The notes under the pieces: model-generated
The model's database searches: none
What the model was told of the DNA's origin: nothing
The model's input: only the letters and a program-made list of their open reading frames with translations
Program-made: the position numbers and the translations under genes
Shown: piece after piece, positions 26,201-38,200 of the stretch
Numbering within the stretch: position 1 is the first letter of the stretch
Layout of the letters: every line of letters starts with the position of its first letter
Origin: Argyresthia goedartella
Lineage: Eukaryota; Arthropoda; Insecta; Lepidoptera; Argyresthiidae
Length of the DNA stretch: 64,000 nucleotides
Reading direction: 5' to 3'
Assembly: GCA_949825045.1 (NCBI GenBank)
Contig: OX463808.1
Span: 25,791,674-25,855,673 of the forward strand

Positions 26201-29200
26201 AGAGCGCTGCTTCCCATGTTGCGAAACTGTAGGCACTCGACTACTGCTAAATGCTTGTTTGTTAACTCGATCGTATTTTTGATTGTGATATTTTGATGAT
26301 GATTGATGTCCTTGATTATGAATTTGTTTCTGCGAAGGGTTTTCTTGCTTCCTTCGGGAGAATTCCAGGCTGGTGAACTTTCCTTCCAGGAACTCCAGAA
26401 ACTCATTAAGTGATGGCAGCTCCCTTGGGGCCTTGATGTAATCGATGTAGTCATCATGCGTATCTGAGTCCAACTTTTCTGATAATATATAGACAAGTAA
26501 TATGTCGTTGGCTATGTCACCACCCAGGTTTTTTACGGCATTTAGACACTCGACCGTTGTGTCGTGCATGCGTTTGATAGCATTGACTGAAGCTTGCTGT
26601 ATGACTGGCAAACTCATTAAAATTTTGACATGAGAGTTGACAATTTTCTTTTTGTTATCATATCTTGCAGTCAAAATGTCCCAACAGGTTACATAATTTT
26701 TCGAGCTTATCTGGAGATGTGAGACTAATCTCTCCGGCTCGTCTCTCAGCTTGCTCCTGAGATACTGCATCTTTTGTGCATTGCTAAGTGATGGATTATT
26801 ATGTATCGCTTCCGAGAATAGATCCTTAAACGGTATCCATTGATTAAATTGGCCGTTGAATGTCGGGATGTCTATCTTCGGGGTTGATCGCTCGCGGTGC
26901 ACCATTGACCACAGTTTGCTATTGATTGCTCTTTTGATGTTATTGTAGATAGTTTCCGACTTCGTGAACGACCTCTCATAGTCTTGATCTATGCCCTCAA
27001 GTTCACTATCTAACTCCCAGTGAACTTTGTCGATAACTTTCCAACGCTCGCCGATGGTACTAAGCAGATCTTCTAACTCCCACTTTTCTGATACGGTCTC
27101 CAGATTGATGTTGGAGACAGTGCGCTGGAATGCTCGGAAGTTACTTGCTTGCTTCCGCAGCATCTCATCCGTCTTGCTGTTGCTTCCTGTTGATATCATC
27201 GGCTCGCCAAATTGATCTTGGTTTTGCTCTCCCCCCGCCGCCGCTGGTGCAACTTGCTTCACCACGTCGGCTTGTAAATCTTGATAATTTTCCAAGATGT
27301 CCTTGATGCTTAAGTACTTTTGCCTGACTACCTCGTAGTAATTTTCTGAATAATATTGATGGGTTTTATCGGTTTCACCACAAAGAGTAATATGATTTAC
27401 TTGGAATTCATTCCAATAGTCAGATAAAGTGTTAACGCGCTTTTTTAAATAAGAAGAAGTTTTCCTATCGCGACCGTCCTTTTTGAAATTTTCGAGGAGC
27501 TTATCCATAGCTCTCTCTAATTCCTGCTGCTTGCTGATCAGATTCATGGTTTCTGCGTCCATGCTGCTTGATAATAAGAGTTAAAATTGGAAATCTCTTA
27601 CTTGATCAGACGAGATAAGATGAAACGATAATCCTGTTATCTTCGCTCCTCGTCTGCTGCTCCTTGATTGAGTAGCTGGAACGGGCGCCTTGCTGCTTCC
27701 GCTCCCTGATAGCGGCAGCTCCTTGATTGAGCCGGGCCGTTGAAGATGCTGATGTGCCGGAATGAGAATCTACTGATCCTCGCCCCACTGACAGTAGCTC
27801 CTTGCTTGAGCTAGCCCGTCGCACTTGATTGCTATTGATTATACGATTCGATTCCTTGCTTGAATCGAACGCGCACTGATAGTTTAATAATCCTTGATAG
27901 TCACTTGATTCTGATCCGTCCACGCACAATCACTATTCGTATTCACAAATATGACGTACGCTTTTACACGCCGGAGGTCCAAAGTATGTCAAATGTTCCA
28001 CGCGACGCGACGGTTTCGAAGGACCAAAAAAGATGTACGGCTTCGGGCCGTGATTGATATGATAAATGATAGAATCGATATGTTTAAAAGTCTTGTATTG
28101 ATTAAGAACAATTAGTTAACACACGAATAATTATGATAGAATGATATTGATATGAGCCACACGGTGTGCTTGCTGTCCGTACGTGAACTGGTAATAATGA
28201 TTGATAGGTAAAGCAGGCAACCCGTGTGACCTCAATTACTTACAACTAATGCTACGGTGGCAGTACACCGTACATCACCTGTATTCAGAATAAATGTCGA
28301 ATTCCTGACCGCAGAGGCTATTTTATAGCGATTGGCATCAGATTGGTACACCTGACGCTATTTTTGTTGGCGCTATAATGCCGCCTGCAGAGGATAGCAG
28401 CGCATGGGCACAACAGAGATGCATACATGTGCGAGAGGAGAGAGGGTGACCTCTGTCACACGCCAAGAAACCCTGCAATAGCTGAACCACGATATATTTA
28501 TCCACTAACCCGAACTGAATCCTCCCAATACCCATCCGCAGATGTCAGCATCGTCGGCCACGCCCCGCCGCCCACCATAGCGCACGCCATGGCCCTCGAC
28601 GTCGAGTCGGAGAACGAAGGCTACGTCTACATCATCGGCGGCTGGACCGGCTCCGCCCACTGCCAAGTCACCCGCATCGCCATGCCCGAGGACCTCTGTT
28701 CCCTGTGGAGCGCCAGCAAGCTCGAGTGTCGGAGCCACAACTGGTGTAGCTTCTGCAGTGGCGTGAATTATACCAAGTGCTTTTCCGTGGATCGGCCGGG
28801 GTGTGAAGGTAACTTATCTCCGTCCATAAGTTTATTTGACTATCGTCATTTTCGGAAACCAACCATCGAAGTTGTATTTAGACGATGTACTGATGACGAC
28901 TCTGCCTCATATCATAAGCTAAATATCTTTTATCCCGGCCTGAGCAAATTATAGCAATTTTACCTGAAAATAAAAGTGTTATTTTATACATACTTAACTC
29001 ACTTTGAGCCTATATATAATATTGAGTAACATACTTGATTTCCTTTCCGGTGCGATGAATAAAGCCCCAAAAGGCTCTTTTCCTGTTTAAAACTCCAAGA
29101 TAGATGTCACATCCGGTTTGAGCCACGGCAACAGTTCGCGCGTTAAGTTACTGAAATTGCGCGAAGGCAAAGGTAGTGCCATGCGGCGCGCTCGATTGTC

Positions 29201-32200
29201 TGGTCATTGGCAACTTGGCAACTCAATTAAATGAATGAGCTTAGATTATGCCTACGAATGTGGCACGATCGTGCGATGTACAGGAATATGCACAGCAGGC
29301 AGCGATTTACCTTGGCTCAAAGCGATGTATGTCTGTATAATAATAATTTTATTTTGAGGTAAAATTGCTATATTATACTTTTACCTCGCTTTGAGCCTAT
29401 AATATTGGGTAGTGCTTGGTGTCGGCTGCTGAGTGAAAAACGCTGTGATGTGACTTTTGACTAGGAGTTCTTTTGTGTAAATTATTAAACATCTTTAATA
29501 GACAAGAAATTATATATTTATATATACAACATGGAGCAAAAGTTCTGCGCATAAATTAATATCACAAAAGTGATGCCAAACAAAAAAATACATTTATTAA
29601 AATAATTTCAATAGATTTGATAAAGCAGTGCTATTGGACGGGCTTTGGTTGTGCCACGTGTGCTAATGAACAAGGAATCTAAATTACCTCTGCGAGATTG
29701 CGATACTTCTAACAATTTGGTAACCCAGAACTCGGGGTCTACTTTAGAGTTCGAGCTACAAGCTAGTAGACCCCAACCAGACTGCCTGTACGAGTTTAAA
29801 CGTCTTGGAGCCGTAATTTGGCCAAAAAAATATTGATTTTTTCTCTTTTATGCAATTATCAGAATTGCATCTTAGCAAAGTAAGGTCATGCGTATCAAAC
29901 ATAATAGCAAAATAAGTGACCGAGCGAGCGAAGGGCTCCATTTCGACAAGATAGGAGGCCGATTTTGCTTTCGTCTGTCTCTATGTCTCGTGTCTGTCAG
30001 TTCCAGTCTAGGGGCCACAGTTTTCAAGCGATCCTCACAAAACTTGGCACACGTGTTCCTTGAATTAAAAGTTTTTTTTGTCGAGAGCTTTTCTCGATTT
30101 TCCCGATTTTGTATGTTTTTTTTTTCTGAAACCTATCTGTGGGGTATCAAATTAAAGGGCTTCATGAGCCGGTTCTAAAAATTTACTACAGATTTCGGCC
30201 GCCTATTTTCTAAAAATCCGAGAAATATTTTCAAAACATACCAAGTTTGCACTCCTCGAAGTAGGAAACGGATTAGTAAAGAGGATCTATACAGACCATG
30301 AGAGTGATTGAAATAGACTATATATATATATAACTATTTTCGTGAATAGTCAATAGATTGTATTTTAGTAAAGACGACGGACGACGGATTAGTAAAGAGA
30401 ATCTATACAGACCATAATAGTGAGTGAAATAGACTATGATTATTTTCGTGAAAAGTCAATAGATTGAATTTTAAATCGCAAAATGTGGTTAACAAAGTTA
30501 TTGGTGCGGCTACTTTACTACTTGATTTTGATTGAATCTAAAATACTTACCTATAAATTGGTTCACAGTCCCCCCTGTTAGCGAGGTCTACGGGCCACTA
30601 GTAGGTAAGTGGCGGAGGTATCCACGCCAGATTGTGGTGCCAGTCCTGACTGAACGTATTTTAAAACTCTGCTTGGGGGTTCATCAAATGTGCGCGTTCC
30701 TGGACGTAAACAGTTCGATTTCCAGGACTTACCAGGCACTGTTGCTCTGCAGATGACATTCCGCTGAGACTCTTGCTCTCGACAAATGATCGGCGTCGTA
30801 GTTGTATCGGCCGGGAATGTAAAAAACAGTCATTATGAAAATGATGTACGTCAAAAAGTACCTCTTACATTAAATCGAGCAGCTGCTGGGGCCTCGAGCC
30901 GCCTTCGTTAGACACCATTACGGTTCGGTTGTCTGTTTGAACCAATAGACTGGAATTTTCTAATATCCTTCCCCTTTGCTAGCTCCTGACATCATCAGTG
31001 TATCGAGCTGCGTGCCGAAGCCCTTCACAGAGGAATCTGTGGATAGGAAGTGTTCTGTCGGAGGAAAGGGTAGAAGGGATCGCGACATGTAGTTGCGTGC
31101 CCACCAGTGAATATTTTGCTAAACCGTAGCGGTCTTGTAAAGACCTGGTCTGATCTCATTAGCTGGTGGTTTAATGATTATAGGACGCGCGATTTCTTGT
31201 GACCCCGTGGAACCACAAATCTGGCGAAATTCCATGAACCCAACAAACTTGGAATTTTCTTCAGACTTACTTTGTTCGAGGTCGATCTTCTGGGTTTAGC
31301 GCCTCAGCACTTTTACCTTCTCCTGGGGTAGCCTCTTTTCGTTCTGCCACGGGTCACGTGTAACACTGAGGTGTTCTAAGGATTTCTAAGGCTTCATAAT
31401 AGACTGTTTTACCATCTATCTGAGACTTCAGGGACTTGAGGGTTCACACGAGAAGCGCACTTTTTTAGCTTCTGTGGACAGTAGAAGCTGTTAAAAAATC
31501 ATCGAGGTAGACCAGGGATTCTCAAACTTATTTCGTCTACCACCAACTTTGAAAATCTATTTTTTTCAGCGCCCCATCTACATTCTTAAAGCTTAAAAAC
31601 CATAATGACATTCATAACATATATACTTTAATTAATTTAATTATAGTATGCTATATCAGGCTGGTCTGGAGTTTAAACTTACATTCTAAACGAGACATAT
31701 TAACCAGTGAGAGCAATTAAAACGCAACCTTATAACATTAAAAATAATAAACGAAATAGATAGGTACCTAAGCAGCTTTAATTTTAAAACTAATCTAATG
31801 GGAGGAATGAATCTGATGACTTTTAACAAGTTTGTTAATATCAGGCTCGATTTTACTAAAAAGCAGTCGTAAGTCGCCGTGTTCGGTAACATGCAAACGA
31901 TTTCTCTGTTTAGTAAGCAACGTTGCCACAGCGCTAAATCCACGTTCACACAAATATCATGATAGGAATGCAATCAAAAATCTTTGAAGAATCGACCACA
32001 ATCCAGGGTACAATTGCGCGATTGGCTTTTGTAGCCAAAATTGTTGGTATTCAATTTTGAATTTGATTTTTTTTCGTCGTTCATTGCCAGTTCTATAAGT
32101 TCTTCTTCCAGCAGGGGTGATATTGTTGTGTTTCCATTTGAAAAAGGATCCAACACCCAGTATGGTATTTTCAATTTCAAAATGTCCTGGAATCTTTCAT

Positions 32201-35200
32201 TGAAATCATCTCCTTGACGTTGGAGATTCATATCATTAAACAATTTATAAAGGTCTGTCAGATATACGATATCATTATTTGATGTGATGAGCTTGTCGCG
32301 CAATTTGTGTCTTTGTTTCCCAAGAACTCTATGACAGAGTCAAACAGATTGTAAAATCGAGTCAGACAATTTTCATTTGATAGCCAACGCACTTCTGTGT
32401 GAAAGATCAATCGATTGAAATCTTCGTCAATAGCAACGCAAAGCTGATTGAATAATCTGTCTTTTAAAGCGTTGTTTCGGATTTTATTGACTGCTTTGAT
32501 GACATGTTGCAGTGATTGAAACAGTCGCTCACTTAAATGTTTAGCAACCAAATGTTGTAGATGAATGACGCGATGTATAGCAAGCACATCTGTAATTTTG
32601 TTTTTAAATACGCTATGAAGCGTTTTTGACATCCTGTCATAGCTGGAGCGCCATCTGTAGCAGCTGATAAAATATTCTACAAGGGAATTCCATTTCATCA
32701 CGAAACTTTTCCAGATATGGTTTCTCCTTTCGTGTCTGTCTCTAAATTTCTAGAAAACAATAGGTCTTGACTTATTTTTCAACTTTAATAAATCTCACGT
32801 AAGACAACAATAGCGCTTCATTAGTTGGAAAATTGGACTCATCAAACTGAATCGAAAATTGACATAGTCTTCAGATGATTGCACATTGAAAATGTTTTCG
32901 AACAAAGATGGCACAAAGGCAACGAAGGATTTGTAAGATTTTTAATGTATTCTGCACTGTATTCCGTCTCTTCTTTTTTGCTTCCGACATGGTTTTGTTT
33001 TTGCAAATATGTACGTAAAGTGTTGTACTTAAATACTTGTTAAAAGATTGCGCGCGAAACCTCAAATGAAAATAAAAGAAATGTGACAAGCTCAAATATA
33101 ATCGAAACCAGCTGATTGCTACAGGTTTGCACAAATCGCGTTATTTAACAAAAACTTGTTACAACTTGATTGCGTTTGGGCTATCCTAGAAAAGCTTATT
33201 TATTTTTAGTTTTTATTCAATCATACAGCAAGAAATATAAACTAAATATTGTGGAGTTAGTAGTATGTAGGTTTTTATTTTAATGAATTTTATAATATAA
33301 AGTACTTAAATAAAATTACAAATGAAATTAACCACGCCAACGCCCCCTATTTTTTTCTGGGTCCCTAAACGCCGCCCTCTAGACCTCCAGCGTCCACAAG
33401 GGGGCGTTATCGCCCACTTTGAGAAAGTCTGAGTAGACGGTCAGCCGCAAGCCGCGGGGCAATGATTTCTTAGTTTCTGCACGACCCAATTCGTATATTG
33501 GCCGTATAAGACCTTTGGGGCTGTTGCCAAGCCGAAGGGTAGGCAAGTCATTTGACATAATTTTCCTGCATAAATGACCCGAAGAAAGGGTCGATGGGCC
33601 GGGGCAACTGGTATATGAAAATATATTCCATCGATTTTGATTAGCTAGTCTCGAGGTTTTAGGAATTCTGGAAAGCTGGACGAGAAGGGGTCTTCCCTCA
33701 AAAGCTAGCCGATAGCCCGTTATCGTGTCCAGAACATATCGAAGAGATCCCAATTTCCTCGAAACCCTCACCTTTTGTTTAAGTCACCCCGTCCGAAACG
33801 TCTGCAGATAGTCAGGCCTTGTATTACGGCGTCCAGACTTGCCCCTGACGCCCCCTTGCCGTATCGATTAGTATTTCCTTGCAGTAGTCGTGAAAACCTA
33901 CGCAGGGCTTTTCATATCTTGGCCAATCTCGTGTGAAATACGAGTGTTGTGATTGGTAATTTTTTAAAAGCTACTAGCTGCCCGTGGCGCGGCGTCGCAT
34001 TTCATTTTTCGTATTCTCATAGTTCCCCGTCATAAAACTATTCGTTAATCATTTTAGAGACACCTTCATAGGTTTCTGAAATCCATATCGACGTCATCGG
34101 CCCATTGTTGAGCATAATATCTGGTCTGATACGTATATCAGACCAGATTAACGAATCTCTGCTTACAAGCTTTATGCATCGCACTGTCAAACATAGTCCC
34201 GCTACCAACAGAGAGGTTGCATATAGTAAATTAATTAATTATCGACGAAAGAGTTTGAGTGATCTATGGCTACCAACGCTATGTAGCGTAAGAGGCTGAA
34301 CTTTCCATACAAAATATTTTTCGATTTTTTGGTTGTTTCTTTGCGTTTTTCGTAATTTTCTTTTATCTAAATCTCTGGACTGAGGAGAATAAAACCGAAT
34401 AGGATTTATACAAACCGATCATTTTAGAGATTTAGTAAGACTTACGCACAGCGATTCATTTTTATAAGTATAGATTGGTTTATTGCATATGATTATCTTG
34501 CAGGTAGTGACCGGGTATCGACGAACGCGGGCAAGGCGTGCGGCGCGGAGCTGGTGGCGCAGCGCACGTGCGAGAACTATACGTCGTGCGCAACGTGCCT
34601 AGCCGCCTGGCCACTGTACCCGGAGGAGAAGCCGGCCTGTCGGTGGTGCGAGTCCTGCGCTGCTGCTGTCGGTACGAAGAGCTTGCTGTTCATTTTTATG
34701 GTGACATCAATGTTGGTGTTTACGATACGAATGCGAGTACTTGTGGCATCCTCGTAAGATCTGTCGAATTCACGTTCTTGTTCGTTAGTTACTTTTGGCA
34801 TTTTCAGAGTTCCATATAATGTAGGTAGGTTAGTGTTTGCGTTACGGGTCTTACGGTATCAGGTTCAATTCAGACTCTTCCCTATCAAATTATTTTTAAT
34901 AGGGTTGCCTTACATTGAGCCTAAGAATCAATCAACTCTACAAAATTCCTTTTCAAGTGAGACATAACAACATTGTAATTTATGTTGGCTATTTAGTTTT
35001 ATCACCCATCAGCAGCCAGTGCACGTCAATAACAACAGCTGAAACAACTATAAAACCTCTCCACTTTGTCCCAGGCGAGTGCGTGCCCACAGACGAGTCG
35101 TGCACCAGTATAAAGTGCAACGCCGGCACCAGCTACGTGAGCGACGTCGACCAATGTCCCGAGCTCAAGTGTGTCGCATCTGACTGCGACAAGTGCCCCA

Positions 35201-38200
35201 CTAGTCAGTGCACCTGGACTAGGCGGGCTTATAAAGAAGGTAATACTATACTTTTACGAAAACTGTATCTACTATTTGTACAAAATTTCCGTTAGTGACC
35301 AGAATAGCCTATAGGTGCAGGCGGAGTAGAATTTAAGGGACACCATTATGTAAGCAGTCGCCATGCTCCAATACGTCTAGGATGACAGCTAAGCAGATAG
35401 ATTCCATAATTTGGCCATGGATTATCTCATAAACTCTGTCGAAACTAATCGAAAACACGTAATCATCAATTGCAACTACAAACCCACTCCGTCCAACAGG
35501 CCAATTAACTCGAATATCGGAAGACCCCCTAGAGCTGTTCAACTGGAGTTGCGCGCTCACCGACGAGCCCGGGCGCTCCAGTCTGCGAGCCAAGGAGCAG
35601 TGTCCCGGCCGCTGCCACACGCACGCCGACTGCCAGGCCTGCCTCACCCTCGACGGCGGCGAGGGAGGCTTCGCCGAGTGCCACTGGGCGACCTACCTCG
35701 GCAAGTGCATATCGCCCGCCTACCAGCCCGTCTACTGCGCCGGCGGCGTCTGCGGCCTCGTCCTGACCAAAGCCGACAAAAACAAATGCCCCGCCCCTTG
35801 CTCCACCTTCGAGCAGTGTTCCGAGTGTCTGCACCACTCGCACTGCGGCTGGTGCGCCGTCGAAGGCGCCAACGGAGAAGGGACCTGCACCGAGGGCTCC
35901 ATCGACTCGCCTCTCGACTACTCGACGAAGACGACGTGTGCGGCGGTGTACGGCGGCGTGCGGCAGGCCACGGACGTGACGAATGATACGTTCACGTGGC
36001 ACTACACGAGGTGCCCGCCCGAGAACGAGTGCGAGAATGGACACCATCAGTGTAAAGCCGAATCTGAGGTGAGGATCACTGCCTGAGTATATGTTGGATC
36101 GAATACGAAGCTCACATAGGGTTTGTGTGATTTAGCCTACATTCTTAATTTCCTAGCTGGCATTTCCGAGACCAATGGAGTAGGTGATTCTCGAATTTCG
36201 ATCACGACTATAAGCCTCGCTGTCTAACCCAATAAAATTAACATAACATTTACATACACGCACACATACATTGCTTTTGGCCCCTAAGATACCCTGTTTC
36301 GTGGGATCCAGAAATAGGGACATCACAAACATGTAGACATGCAAGACCTGTATTTTTTTCGTCCTCCCGATTCGAACCCGGCACCCCTCCCTTGGGAAGC
36401 ATCACACCCTCGACCGCAACACCACAAATCAGTCAGATAGTCGTCGATAAATTCTATAAATTGTTCTGCTGTCGGGTGAAATTATAATATCCCACGAAAC
36501 TGAACGCCATATGATAACCGGTGAGTTTGGTCAGGTGTGCCGCGACCTGCCGGCCGGCTACGAGTGCGCGTGCGGCAGCGGCTACAAGCGCGCCGACGGC
36601 AGCTGCGTGGCAGTCTGCTCGCAGGGCTGTGTGCGCGGTCTGTGTCTGCAGCCCGACCTGTGTCGCTGCGACTTCGGCTATGTGGGCGCCAACTGCAGCA
36701 TACAGTGCCAATGTAATGGACACTCGGACTGCGAAGGACCGGATAAGCTGGACAAGTGTATCGAGTGCCATAATAACACGATGGTGAGTAGATCTTCGAT
36801 GGTCCAATTACAGCTTTGAAACTTCTGACGGGACGTATCGCGTTGGCCAAGGCGCTGACCGGTTCTGTCAACCCACAATGAGACGCATTGGTGGAGTAGT
36901 ATTCTGAGCGAGGGCACAGCCCCCTCGATGGGGACATCAATTTGTTACTTTTCCTATGCCACATCACGCTGAGAAAGTAAAGTGGTACCAATTAGTTCTC
37001 CTAACTCTCCTCCCACCAAGTATGACAAGATACGAAAATGTATTTGCTTCCCAGGGCAACCAATGCGAGAAGTGCAAGCCAATGTTCGTCGGCGACCCGG
37101 CCGACAACGGGCAGTGCATCCCGTGCCTGACTCACTGCCACGGCCACACCGGCGTGTGTACCGGCGAGCCGACTGACTCGGTGGCCGTCGACGACGATCT
37201 GTACCGGGAGGGAGGAGTCCGGGCCCGTTGCGTGCGGTGCGCCAACAACACGGACGGGCCGCGGTGCGAGAGATGCATTGAGGGGTACTTCCGGGGGAGT
37301 GAAGACTACAGGGATCCCTGTCGGCCGTGAGTTGATTTGCAAGTTTTGGTACATAAAGGAAGCTCTGTCAGATGATGATGAATTGGTTTATATAGCCGGG
37401 CACTAAGTAGCGAGTTGAAACTGCAACCGAGCAGATTCAGTAACAAGGTTCTAGTGGGTACGGCATTGAGAAGCTTCATTCATCGTCTTGCTGCGGGCAC
37501 TCGCGGTGGGCTCGCGGACTACGTACTAACCCACTAGGATCTTTTCACCGTTACAGCTCGCTAATGAGTACCCGGCTTAAATTCAACTCATTTTACTAAG
37601 GGATCCTTGCCAACAGATCACATAGGTATAGTGAAAAAACCTAATTATCTACCCTTTTCCGCAGTTGCGAATGCCACGGCCACGGCGACACGTGCGACCC
37701 GGTGACCGGCGAGAAGTGCAACTGCGGCAACAACACGGAGAGCGACGTGTCGTGCCAGACCGCGTCGTCCAGCAAGAACTCGGCGCAGGAGTGCTGGCGG
37801 CACCAGTGCGTCAAGTGCCGCGACCTGTACGTATACTGTCTGCTAATGAGTGAGTGAATGAAGGAAGTGCAACTGCGGCAACAACACGGAGAGCGACGTG
37901 TCGTGCCAGACCGCGTCGTCCAGCAAGAACTCGGCGCAGGAGTGCTGGCGGCACCAGTGCGTCAAGTGCCGCGACCTGTACGTATACTGTCTGCTAATGA
38001 GTGAGTGAATGAAGGAAGTGCAACTGCGGCAACAACACGGAGAGCGACGTGTCGTGCTAGACCGCGTCGTCCAGCAAGAACTCGGCGCAGGAGTGCTGGC
38101 GGCACCAGTGCGTCAAGTGCCGCGACCTGTACGTATACTGTCTGCTAATGAGTGAGTGAATGAAGGAAGTGCAACTGCGGCAACAACACGGAGAGCGACG

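Larger units (their letters stand above)
19416..28274 (-). mobile_element. Complete BEL/Pao element with Env-like region
   Basis: Two LTRs of 241 bp (19416-19656 and 28034-28274) appear identical, begin TGTACGG and end CCGTACA, and are flanked by the 5-bp duplication TCACC (19411-19415, 28275-28279). Between them one 2,545-codon frame carries Gag, protease, RT, RNase H, integrase and an Env-like domain. The lack of LTR divergence and the unbroken frame indicate a very recent insertion. It lies antisense in the Megf8 intron between the giant exon and 28542. A weak primer-site candidate follows the 5' LTR (TGGTCCTTCGAA on the minus strand). Confidence 0.93.
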
